A DNA stretch of 7,944 nt from Treponema sp. (GCA_016290335.1 JAEETM010000124.1:1-7944), one strand, 5' to 3'. Positions 1 to 5,426 are shown, numbered from the stretch's first letter. Translations and numbers: made by a program. The notes: a model not told the origin generated them from the letters alone.

Positions 1-593
1 ACGTTAGGGTCTTTAGGATTTTCCAAAAGGTCCTTGTTTGCATTGTAAAGCTCTTTCCACTGCCATGGGTCGTTGTAGATATATGGACGGCCGGCAATGT
101 TCCAGAAACAATCACCTGTCTTTTCCCAGTCGCGTACAATGTAGTACTCTGGAAGAGGGTTCTTGTCGCCAACACCATCAAGAGAAGCAAGAGAAAGCTT
201 TGCATATTCAGCAGCTTTTTCCCAGTCTTCCTTTGCAAAAGCGCTTTCGGCATTTTCAAGATTTTCTTTTGCAGCAGAGTAAGCCATTGGATAAGCTTCT
301 GCAGCATTAATTCCATCTGCCCAGGCAATTTTGTTCTTTGCCATTGTGATGCTGTCTTCTGCAGTCTTTCTTGCAACCATCATTTCGATATAAGCCTTTG
401 AAAGCTCTGCATTTTCTTCTGCGAGTCTTGAATACTCAACTGCATCTTCATATTCACCGGCATCAAGAGCAACCTGTGCCTTTTTTGCATACTCATCAGC
501 TAATTTCTGATAAGTGTTGTTTTTATAGCTAAGTGCAAAAGCTGAGGCAGCCATCATTACTGCCAGTACAATTGAAATAAGTTTCTTCATCAT
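1..593 (-). CDS. Secreted helical protein with C-terminal LysM-like domain, C-terminus cut by window edge
   Basis: The reading frame is open from the ATG at 593 to the window edge; 197 codons are visible and the stop is missing. Residues 1-20 form a type I signal peptide (MMKK, hydrophobic core, ending SAFA), so export to the periplasm or cell surface is expected. Residues about 25-140 are Ala/Glu/Lys-rich and helical, with TPR-like or coiled-coil character (AGEYEDAVEYSRLAEENAEL). Residues about 150-197 look like a divergent LysM domain: YYIVRDWEK, then CFWNIAG where classical LysM has DTLWSIA, then WQWKELYNANKDLL. LysM binds peptidoglycan, so a wall-associated structural role is inferred. 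The ATG at 593 was chosen because it overlaps the upstream lipoprotein stop (ATGA) and has AGGAG at 604-608; a second ATG follows directly at 590. A single message with the lipoprotein gene is likely. Family placement is moderate; exact function unknown. Confidence 0.85.
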   Translation of the reverse strand, partial: MMKKLISIVLAVMMAASAFALSYKNNTYQKLADEYAKKAQVALDAGEYEDAVEYSRLAEENAELSKAYIEMMVARKTAEDSITMAKNKIAWADGINAAEAYPMAYSAAKENLENAESAFAKEDWEKAAEYAKLSLASLDGVGDKNPLPEYYIVRDWEKTGDCFWNIAGRPYIYNDPWQWKELYNANKDLLENPKDPN

Positions 594-1585
594 TTTGCAT
601 CATCTCCTATAATTGCCTCTTTAACTGTTTCTGGCAAATCAGCTTCTGCCTTTGAAGGGTCTTCATAATCATCTTCTTCAAGAAGAACTGCATCTTCATC
701 TTCAATACCTTCAAGCTTTGTCTTCATAGGAGCTTTTTTATCGGCCTGGAGAGCATAATCTTCACTTTCCTTAACCTTTAATTTTGCTTCCTCAATCTTT
801 TTAAGTGCTGCAGCTCGTTTTTCAGCGATATCATCGTAAAGCTCGTCAAAAAGATCTGTTGCATCTATGTAATTATCATAAGCTCTATCATAAGCCATCA
901 TTGTATAAGCAGAGTCACCCTTCTTAAACAAATCAACAGCTTTGTTATATTTATCTTTCTGAGCAATCTGTGCTCTTACACTTTCTGCATCCTTCTTAGA
1001 AAGCAGGGCATCTGCACGAGCATCCTTTGTCATCTGCTTAAAGATGATTGCATAAACAGCTATAAGTGTTGTGTTTGCACTGTTTGCTTTTTCAAGCTGA
1101 GCTTTTCCTGTTGAATTAGGATCATTGAACAGGTCTTCGTATTCAAGAAGATAATTGTATCCCTTGTCATACATTGCTTCTGCCAAATCAACCATATCGG
1201 TATCATCAATATCTTCATTTACCTTACAGGCTTTTACATAAGCAGCCAAAGCAGCATATCTGTCGGCTAAATCTTTACTATCAGCAGAAATATCTTCGCC
1301 ATTATCAGACTTAGCCTTGATTTTATCGTACAAAGCATCAATTGCCTGGAGTTTTTCTGGTTCATATTCTTTAACACCTGAATCCAAGGCAAGTTTTCGA
1401 GCATCATCTATGCCTTTAAGAGCGGCACCATTATCTACCTTTGCTGGTTCTGGCTCTGGCTCTGGCTTAGGTGTTTCAACAACAGGAGCTGGCTTTTCTG
1501 GTTCCTCCGGAGCAGGTTTTGACCCACAGGAAATACAGAAAAAAATCAGCATCGCAGAACAAATCATCATTACGACTTTTCTCAT
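590..1585 (-). CDS. Putative lipoprotein, Pro-rich linker and long helical domain
   Basis: A 331-residue protein. Residues 1-19 are a lipoprotein signal (MRKVV, hydrophobic stretch) ending at Cys20 in the context FCISCG, a relaxed spirochaete-type lipobox, so lipidation and membrane anchoring are expected. Residues 22-48 form a Pro/Glu-rich tether (EPEKPAP, PKPEPEPEPA). Residues about 52-290 are Ala/Lys/Asp/Glu-rich helices with repeat-like phrasing (DLFKKGDSAYTMMAYDRAYDNYIDA), resembling the helical part of the downstream LysM protein. Residues 293-318 are strongly acidic. I see no catalytic motif. The start at 1585 has AGAGGA at 1590-1595. The stop overlaps the next gene by 4 bases, implying translational coupling and a shared envelope role, perhaps a lipoprotein tether partnered with a peptidoglycan-binding protein (inference). 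No named family recognised. Confidence 0.85.
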   Translation of the reverse strand: MRKVVMMICSAMLIFFCISCGSKPAPEEPEKPAPVVETPKPEPEPEPAKVDNGAALKGIDDARKLALDSGVKEYEPEKLQAIDALYDKIKAKSDNGEDISADSKDLADRYAALAAYVKACKVNEDIDDTDMVDLAEAMYDKGYNYLLEYEDLFNDPNSTGKAQLEKANSANTTLIAVYAIIFKQMTKDARADALLSKKDAESVRAQIAQKDKYNKAVDLFKKGDSAYTMMAYDRAYDNYIDATDLFDELYDDIAEKRAAALKKIEEAKLKVKESEDYALQADKKAPMKTKLEGIEDEDAVLLEEDDYEDPSKAEADLPETVKEAIIGDDAK

Positions 1586-1675
1586 AACATCCTCTCGTTT
1601 TAATTAGTTTTTTATATATCCTTTTTAAAAGAAATATATGCGTTTTTATAAGTCTATAGCATTTTAAAAAAGTGT

Positions 1676-1703
1676 TCTATAGAGGAAGAAGTTAATCTCA
1701 CAA
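1676..1703 (-). promoter_or_regulatory. Predicted sigma70-type promoter for the lipoprotein-LysM operon
   Basis: On the minus strand, TTGTGA (1698-1703) and TATAGA (1676-1681) are separated by 16 bases, about 90 bases upstream of the ATG at 1585. The surroundings are very AT-rich, so chance matches are possible and other -10-like boxes occur nearer the gene. Confidence 0.4.
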
Positions 1704-1718
1704 AAAATGATTTTTTGT
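1700..1718. promoter_or_regulatory. 19-bp perfect A/T palindrome overlapping the -35 box
   Basis: ACAAAAAA (1700-1707), spacer TGA, then TTTTTTGT (1711-1718): 8-bp perfect arms. It overlaps the predicted -35 of the lipoprotein promoter, so it could be an operator for a dimeric regulator. A/T runs make chance more likely than for a mixed-sequence dyad. It could also act as a weak terminator hairpin. Confidence 0.3.
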
Positions 1719-1773
1719 CATTAATACAGTCTCAATTATAACCCATAATTCGCAATTTTGAAAACATATTTTA

Positions 1774-1801
1774 TTGTTTTGTGAAAAATCTGTGCTAAAA
1801 T
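1774..1801 (+). promoter_or_regulatory. Predicted extended -10 promoter for the YdbC/PC4-like gene
   Basis: TTGTTT (1774-1779), 16 bases, then TAAAAT (1796-1801) preceded by TGC, an extended -10. The predicted transcript start lies near 1808, leaving a leader of about 48 bases before the ATG at 1856. With the minus-strand promoter at 1676-1703 it makes 1586-1855 a divergent promoter region. I see nothing else gene-like there. Confidence 0.45.
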
Positions 1802-1855
1802 AATAATATACGTTGTATCACTGTTTATTTTTGATAAAAAAAGTGAGGACTTGCT

Positions 1856-2086
1856 ATGGCTGATGATTTTTCTTATGAAATAGTCAAAAACATTGGAACT
1901 ATTTCGGAAGGTAAAGGCGGATGGAACCTTGAGTTGAATCTTGTTTCCTGGGGCGGAAGACCGGCAAAATACGACATAAGAAGCTGGTCACCAGACCATC
2001 AGAAGATGGGAAAAGGCGCAACTTTTACTCAGGAAGAACTTATTGCACTTAAAAATCTTCTGAATAGTTCAGAACTTGAGCAGTAG
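1856..2086 (+). CDS. YdbC/PC4-like small nucleic-acid-binding protein
   Basis: A complete 76-residue protein matching the bacterial YdbC family, the prokaryotic relatives of eukaryotic coactivator PC4, which bind single-stranded DNA or RNA as dimers. The diagnostic stretches are GWNLELNLVSWGG (22-34) and KYDIRSWSPDHQKMGKG (38-54), followed by a C-terminal helix with TQEELIALKNLL (58-69). The length is normal for the family. The start is well supported by GAGGA at 1845-1849, seven bases before the ATG. The last 38 bases overlap the 3' end of holA on the other strand. A weak stem, GAGC (2078-2081) with GCTC (2086-2089), followed by six T's, may end transcription. A role in transcription, repair or ssDNA protection is inferred from the family only. 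Confidence 0.88.
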   Translation: MADDFSYEIVKNIGTISEGKGGWNLELNLVSWGGRPAKYDIRSWSPDHQKMGKGATFTQEELIALKNLLNSSELEQ

Positions 2087-3122
2087 CTCCTTTTTTAACA
2101 ACAATCTCATAAAGCATTTTTTGAAGAATCAGATTTTCTACTGCTGCACCACCGGCACGAATCTCCATATCGGAAGAAGCAAGTATTGCAAGAATCGCAG
2201 TAACCTGGCCGGGTGTCCATATTTTTGCAGCATTTCTGTACTGTTTCTGCATTGTAGTTGCATAAAAGCCGTTTCGTTTTAATGTATCATAATCGGGAGT
2301 ATAACCATTCGGGCAGATGCTGTGCCACAAAGCAAGCTTTCTAAAGCAGTAAGCAAGTCCCGCAATTAAAGAAACAGAGTTTTTATCCTTAGAAAGGCTT
2401 ATTTTCTGCAGGATTGTAAGCGCGCCTTCAAAACGTTTTTCTACGGGGTCGGCGGCATTAGAAATGCGGTTGAACAGCGTAAAGGCGGTTTCTTCGCGGT
2501 TATTTATAAGAACGGAGTCTACATCATCGCTTGTAATAACATGGTCTTTGGTAAAAAGCACAAAAAAGCGGGAACATTCATTCTTTAAGGCTTCGGTGTT
2601 GTTTTCTACCATTTCCAAAATAAGCTGGGCGGCATCTACTTCTATAGAAAAGCCGTTTTTCTGGAAAAAGCTCTGAACCCACGGCAGCTTGTTCTTTTCA
2701 TCCATTTCCCAGAAGGTCTTTTTATTTGAAGTGGGAATCAGTTTATCAAGCTTTGAATTAACAGAAGTTTCATCGGAAACAAGAATGAGGATTGAAGAAT
2801 CCGAATCATCACTGGACCCTGCTGAATCACCTGAACCTGAACCGTTTGACTCCTGCACGGAAGAAATCCAGTCGGAAATCATCGCAATATCATCTTTTGT
2901 CTTAATAAGCTCGGCATTTTTACAGACAACGCAGGTGGCAGAACAGAAAAGGGTGCCGGAATAAAGGATGTTTAAAACTTCTGCAAGCGGAGTTTCCACA
3001 AGATAATAAAGGTGCTCATCAACATCACCGTATTTTTTTTTGAGAGAAGCCTTAACTTTTTCAATTGCCTCGCCCCGCAGACCAAACTCCGGGCCGTTAT
3101 ACAGGTAAACTGGAAATGCCAT
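2049..3122 (-). CDS. holA: DNA polymerase III delta subunit (clamp loader), HolA
   Basis: A 357-residue HolA-type protein. Delta is the wrench of the clamp loader: it opens the sliding clamp so that the DnaX/delta-prime complex can place it on primed DNA. Visible family features are the N-terminal strand and turn PVYLYNGPEFGLRGEAIEKV (4-23), an AAA+-like middle (WEMDEKNKLPWVQSFF, 138-153; QLILEMVENNTEALKNE, 166-182; a sensor-like ITSDDVDSVL, 196-205) and a helical C-terminal collar (233-345). No working Walker A is seen, as expected for delta. Residues 92-110 are an unusual Ser/Gly/Asp-rich stretch. I start at the ATG at 3122 (MAFPVYLY) rather than an in-frame TTG at 3146 lying inside lexA, because family members begin just before this strand. 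Only 7 bases separate it from the lexA stop and no clear Shine-Dalgarno precedes it, so coupling to lexA translation is likely. Confidence 0.88.
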   Translation of the reverse strand: MAFPVYLYNGPEFGLRGEAIEKVKASLKKKYGDVDEHLYYLVETPLAEVLNILYSGTLFCSATCVVCKNAELIKTKDDIAMISDWISSVQESNGSGSGDSAGSSDDSDSSILILVSDETSVNSKLDKLIPTSNKKTFWEMDEKNKLPWVQSFFQKNGFSIEVDAAQLILEMVENNTEALKNECSRFFVLFTKDHVITSDDVDSVLINNREETAFTLFNRISNAADPVEKRFEGALTILQKISLSKDKNSVSLIAGLAYCFRKLALWHSICPNGYTPDYDTLKRNGFYATTMQKQYRNAAKIWTPGQVTAILAILASSDMEIRAGGAAVENLILQKMLYEIVVKKGATAQVLNYSEDF

Positions 3123-3129
3123 GTTAGTA

Positions 3130-3741
3130 CTAGTATGTGCGCACAATATTTGAAAGAATACCGACGATTCTTACATCCTGACAGTAAATAGCCTGGAAAT
3201 CAGGGTTTTCCGGCTGCAAACGTACGCGGGTTGCTTCCTTATAATAACGTTTGAGTGTGATTGCATCATCTATAACTGCAACAATAATCTGACCGTCAAC
3301 TGCTGTGCTCGACTGCTCAATTACGGCAAGGTCGCCTTCAAGAATACCGGCGTTTATCATGCTTGTACCACGGACACGGAGTGCAAAATAGCTTTTTCCA
3401 GGGCGGATAAACGGTTCGGTAAGGTTTACATAACCGTCAAGGTTTTCTTCGCAAAGGAGGGGTTTTCCGGCTGCAACTGTACCAAGGAGTGGAACTTTTC
3501 CAACATAAAGCTCTTTTTCCTTATCGCGTACATCCGAAACAACCTTGATTGAACGTGAACGTTTCTGGCACTGTGTCAAATAGCCTTTTTTCTGCAAAGC
3601 TGCAATATGGTCCTGAACCGCACGAAGAGAAATGCCAAAATGATCCCCAATTTCCCTCACTGTTGGCGGATAAGCGTTATCTTCCGTAAAATTAGAGATA
3701 AACGTAAGAACTTCCTTTTGTCTTTCTGTAATCTGCTTCAT
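3130..3741 (-). CDS. lexA: LexA, SOS repressor and self-cleaving protease
   Basis: A 203-residue LexA of normal length. It represses DNA-damage genes and is inactivated by RecA-stimulated self-cleavage. The N-terminal winged helix (1-68) reads ITERQKEVLTFI, then YPPTVREIGDHFGI, with recognition helix around SLRAVQDHIAALQKKGYL. The cleavage site is Ala91-Gly92 in VAAGKPLL. The catalytic dyad is Ser127 (GTSMINAGILEGD) and Lys164 (ITLKRYY), so the protease looks intact. The start at 3741 is chosen because MKQITERQKEVL matches the family N-terminus and GGAGGAA lies at 3745-3751. The frame stays open to 3831, but that extension would translate GC-rich hairpins and is rejected. holA follows after 7 bases. 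A dyad over the predicted -35 (3844-3863) may be its own operator. Confidence 0.95.
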   Translation of the reverse strand: MKQITERQKEVLTFISNFTEDNAYPPTVREIGDHFGISLRAVQDHIAALQKKGYLTQCQKRSRSIKVVSDVRDKEKELYVGKVPLLGTVAAGKPLLCEENLDGYVNLTEPFIRPGKSYFALRVRGTSMINAGILEGDLAVIEQSSTAVDGQIIVAVIDDAITLKRYYKEATRVRLQPENPDFQAIYCQDVRIVGILSNIVRTY

Positions 3742-3772
3742 GGGTTCCTCCAGTTTTTTTAATATGATTAGG

Positions 3773-3828
3773 AGGGGGAAGTCTCCCCCTGCGGGCGCAC
3801 GTTGTTGCGCCCTACCCCCTCTACGGGG
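3773..3828. repeat. Cluster of three GC-rich hairpins in the lexA upstream region
   Basis: Three back-to-back inverted repeats: AGGGGGA (3773-3779) with TCCCCCT (3784-3790); GGGCGCA (3793-3799) with TGCGCCC (3806-3812); and CCCC (3816-3819) with GGGG (3825-3828). Their GC content contrasts sharply with the AT-rich DNA around them. The first two would lie in the leader of lexA mRNA and the third straddles the predicted start of transcription. There is no U-tract in the lexA direction after them, so they do not look like an attenuator. A dispersed intergenic repeat is the likeliest explanation. Confidence 0.6.
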
Positions 3829-3829
3829 C

Positions 3830-3857
3830 AATATAATTTAAATGGTCACTTTTTCAA
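3830..3857 (-). promoter_or_regulatory. Predicted sigma70-type promoter of lexA-holA
   Basis: On the minus strand TTGAAA (3852-3857) and TATATT (3830-3835) lie 16 bases apart, close to consensus. The start of transcription would fall near 3822-3823, giving a lexA leader of about 80 bases that contains the GC-rich hairpins. Confidence 0.5.
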
Positions 3858-3863
3858 GTTACC
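3844..3863. promoter_or_regulatory. Candidate LexA operator: 8-bp inverted repeat over the lexA -35 box
   Basis: GGTCACTT (3844-3851), spacer TTTC, AAGTTACC (3856-3863): arms complementary at 7 of 8 positions, centred on the predicted -35 (3852-3857). Size and placement suit a dimeric repressor. It matches neither the E. coli CTGT-N8-ACAG box nor the Gram-positive GAAC-N4-GTTC box, so assignment to LexA rests on position and on the habit of lexA genes to self-regulate. I did not find another copy in this window. Confidence 0.4.
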
Positions 3864-3887
3864 GGATGTTGGTTCCAGCGGCCCCGT

Positions 3888-3901
3888 AACGCCCCGGCGT
3901 T
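3888..3901. repeat. Short perfect GC-rich palindrome
   Basis: AACGCC (3888-3893), two bases, GGCGTT (3896-3901). It sits between the lexA promoter and the REP-like repeat, in a stretch (about 3864-4030) with no credible gene. It may be part of the same composite repeat block. Function unknown. Confidence 0.35.
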
Positions 3902-3912
3902 GTGGGACTTTA

Positions 3913-3942
3913 TGTCATTGTCGGACTTGATCCGGCAATCTA
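3913..3942. repeat. REP-like palindrome of the TGTCAT...CGGACTTGATCCGG type
   Basis: Arms ATTGTCGGA (3917-3925) and TCCGGCAAT (3931-3939) pair over nine positions with one G-T, around a CTTGA loop, flanked by TGTC on the left and CTA on the right. The layout resembles the widespread intergenic repeat of alphaproteobacteria whose core reads CCGGGCTTGACCCGG inside a TGTCAT...ATC frame (from memory, not searched). No REP-associated transposase is in the window. Confidence 0.5.
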
Positions 3943-4032
3943 GCAAGCTTTATGGTGTAAAAACACTGCGCTATGGCAACTTTTTTTCTTACGGATAAAA
4001 CTTGCTGGGCAACTGTCCACTTTTTATTTGTA

Positions 4033-4057
4033 AAAAACTTTCCTTCGGAAAGTTTTT
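4033..4057 (-). terminator. Intrinsic terminator of the hprK-ptsH operon
   Basis: Arms AAAAACTTTCC (4033-4043) and GGAAAGTTTTT (4047-4057) pair perfectly over 11 bases with a three-base loop, about 50 bases beyond the ptsH stop. On the minus strand the stem runs into a T tract, as expected for Rho-independent termination. The A/T symmetry means it could also stop transcription coming from the other side. Confidence 0.75.
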
Positions 4058-4070
4058 GTCTATATACACG

Positions 4071-4109
4071 TGAGGCTAAAAAGCTGCGCGACTGCTCGCT
4101 TTTTACCTC
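4071..4109 (-). other. Imperfect hairpin spanning the ptsH stop codon
   Basis: TGAGGCTAAAAAGC (4071-4084) pairs with GCTTTTTACCTC (4098-4109) apart from one bulged C. On the minus strand the first arm contains the ptsH TGA stop (4108-4110). It could stabilise the 3' end of the message or add to termination; the clear terminator lies farther on at 4033-4057. Confidence 0.45.
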
Positions 4110-4374
4110 ACTCTTCCTCGAACTTACTATCGAACAGTTCCTCTATCACGGCGGCGGCTTCGTCTTCGTCGGGGCCTTGGACGTGCATGGTCATTTGGGT
4201 GTTGTAGCCGGCACCCATGGCGATGACGCCCATAATGGATTTGGCATTGACAGTGGCATCGTCGCGGGTGAGGGTTATTTCACTTTCAAACTTGTTGGCT
4301 GTCTGTGCTATAATTGCAGCAGGTCTTGCGTGAATGCCTGCCCTGTTTTTTACCGTTAAGATTTTTTCAATCAT
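4108..4374 (-). CDS. ptsH: HPr, phosphocarrier protein
   Basis: An 88-residue HPr of normal length. It accepts phosphate on His15 from enzyme I, and Ser46 is the regulatory site of HprK. Both motifs are intact: His15 in NRAGIHARPA (10-19) and Ser46 in NAKSIMGVIAMGA (43-55). The C-terminus is acidic (DEDEAA, SKFEEE). Start at 4374 with AAGGAA at 4381-4386. It lies 26 bases downstream of hprK and shares its operon, with a terminator after it. No enzyme I or enzyme II gene is in the window; treponemes are known for keeping HPr and HprK with an incomplete sugar PTS, suggesting a signalling role (established for the group, inferred here). The gene is visibly GC-richer than its neighbours, perhaps reflecting codon selection for high expression. 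Confidence 0.95.
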   Translation of the reverse strand: MIEKILTVKNRAGIHARPAAIIAQTANKFESEITLTRDDATVNAKSIMGVIAMGAGYNTQMTMHVQGPDEDEAAAVIEELFDSKFEEE

Positions 4375-4400
4375 AAATCATTCCTTGCATATATTATAAA

Positions 4401-5390
4401 CTAGTAAGAATCATCATTTCCATAGAAGGCAGTTTTTGCATCACTTGTTTCAAGCCATTTAAGGATATTCTGGTTAAAGTCCTGAGCGGAGTTGTAGCCC
4501 ATATCCTTAAGTCGCTCGTTCATAGCGGCTGCTTCTATAATAATAGGAAGGTTTCTTCCCGGTCGTACAGGAATCTCTATCATAGGGATTTTTACACCTA
4601 AAAGCTCCCTGTACTTTTGCTCCGTACCAATTCGGTCGTAAGCTTTTGCCGAATCCCAGTCTTCAAGCTGAACAATAAGCTGCACTTCCTTCTGGTTTCG
4701 AATGGCACCAACACCATAAAGCTGGGAGATATTTATAATTCCCAGGCCTCGTATTTCCATGTGGTGACTTATTAATGTGTTTGCTCCACGCCCCAAAAGG
4801 GTGTTTCCGTTTACACATCGAATCTCAACAATATCATCTGCTACAAGACGATGTCCTCGTTCAACAAGCTCCAGTGCCGTCTCGCTCTTTCCAACGCCAG
4901 AATGACCGGTCAGAAAAATACCTATACCGTAAACCTCAACAAAAACGCCGTGCATTGTCTGATGAGGTGCAAAAATATTAGAGAAAACTCGTATTATTCT
5001 GCTTAAAAACTCGGTGGATGTCAAATCGGTTTGAAGAATAGGACAGCAATTTTCTTCGGCAAAGGCCCTGAATTCTTCAGTTGGTTCAAGATTGTAGGTA
5101 AAAACGCAGCATGGAATCTCGTGCTGGAAAAAAGTTTCAAGAGTGTCTGTGGTTTTGTCATGATGAAGCTTGTTCAGGTAGGCTGTTTCACCGCGTCCGA
5201 ATAACTGGACTCTGGTATGACCGAAATTTTCATAAAAACCGCTCAAAGCAAGCCCCGGACGGTTTATTTCCGGGTTAGTAATGGCTCTTGGTAAACCCCG
5301 TCGGCCAGCAATGCACCGTAAATTTAGCGCATCGTGTCCGGACAAGTCCAGTTCGAGCAAATCCAGAACAGTGAATTTCTTTTCAGCCAT
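4401..5390 (-). CDS. hprK: HPr kinase/phosphorylase
   Basis: A 329-residue bifunctional enzyme that phosphorylates HPr on Ser46 using ATP or pyrophosphate and also removes that phosphate, linking carbon and energy state to regulation. Residues 1-135 are the N-terminal domain (KFTVLDLLELDL, LNLRCIAGRRGLPRAIT). The kinase core has His147 (TMHGVFVEVYG), Walker A GHSGVGKS (162-169), the Asp-Asp pair 185-186 (VADDIVEI), the family signature MEIRGLGIINI (211-221) and IPVRPGRNLPIIIEAAAMN (273-291). All key residues are present. Start at 5390 gives MAEKKFTVLDLL, as in the family; the longer open frame to 5630 would translate an intergenic hairpin element and is rejected. There is no Shine-Dalgarno before this ATG, which fits the leaderless transcript predicted from its promoter. 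ptsH, the substrate gene, follows 26 bases on. Confidence 0.95.
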   Translation of the reverse strand: MAEKKFTVLDLLELDLSGHDALNLRCIAGRRGLPRAITNPEINRPGLALSGFYENFGHTRVQLFGRGETAYLNKLHHDKTTDTLETFFQHEIPCCVFTYNLEPTEEFRAFAEENCCPILQTDLTSTEFLSRIIRVFSNIFAPHQTMHGVFVEVYGIGIFLTGHSGVGKSETALELVERGHRLVADDIVEIRCVNGNTLLGRGANTLISHHMEIRGLGIINISQLYGVGAIRNQKEVQLIVQLEDWDSAKAYDRIGTEQKYRELLGVKIPMIEIPVRPGRNLPIIIEAAAMNERLKDMGYNSAQDFNQNILKWLETSDAKTAFYGNDDSY

Positions 5391-5396
5391 GGAATT

Positions 5397-5425
5397 ACTA
5401 TACACATAAGCAGATATTTTTGCAA
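5397..5425 (-). promoter_or_regulatory. Predicted proximal hprK promoter giving a leaderless mRNA
   Basis: On the minus strand TTGCAA (5420-5425), 17 bases, TATAGT (5397-5402). Six bases separate the -10 from the ATG at 5390, so transcription would begin at or next to the A of the start codon. The lack of a Shine-Dalgarno before hprK agrees with this. Confidence 0.5.
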
Positions 5426-5426
5426 C

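Noticed and set aside
1317..1607. Plus-strand frame with Ser/Gly-rich product opposite the lipoprotein gene
   Set aside because: It is the antisense image of the Pro/Glu-rich linker; no start signal and no family match.
3123..3146. TTG start for HolA at 3146
   Set aside because: It overlaps lexA, adds eight residues not typical of the family, and an ATG at 3122 gives the normal N-terminus.
3742..3831. 30-residue N-terminal extension of LexA
   Set aside because: It reads through GC-rich hairpins and precedes a good Shine-Dalgarno and the family-typical start MKQITERQ at 3741.
3742..3900. E. coli-type or Gram-positive-type SOS box upstream of lexA
   Set aside because: Neither CTGT-N8-ACAG nor GAAC-N4-GTTC is present; only the different dyad at 3844-3863 is convincing.
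3864..4030. Remnant of a transposase or other gene in the lexA-ptsH gap
   Set aside because: I found no frame with recognisable protein motifs; only palindromes and repeats can be supported.
3973..4359. 128-codon plus-strand frame opposite ptsH
   Set aside because: It lies mostly antisense to a certain HPr gene, has no Shine-Dalgarno and no recognisable domain, and runs through the ptsH terminator.
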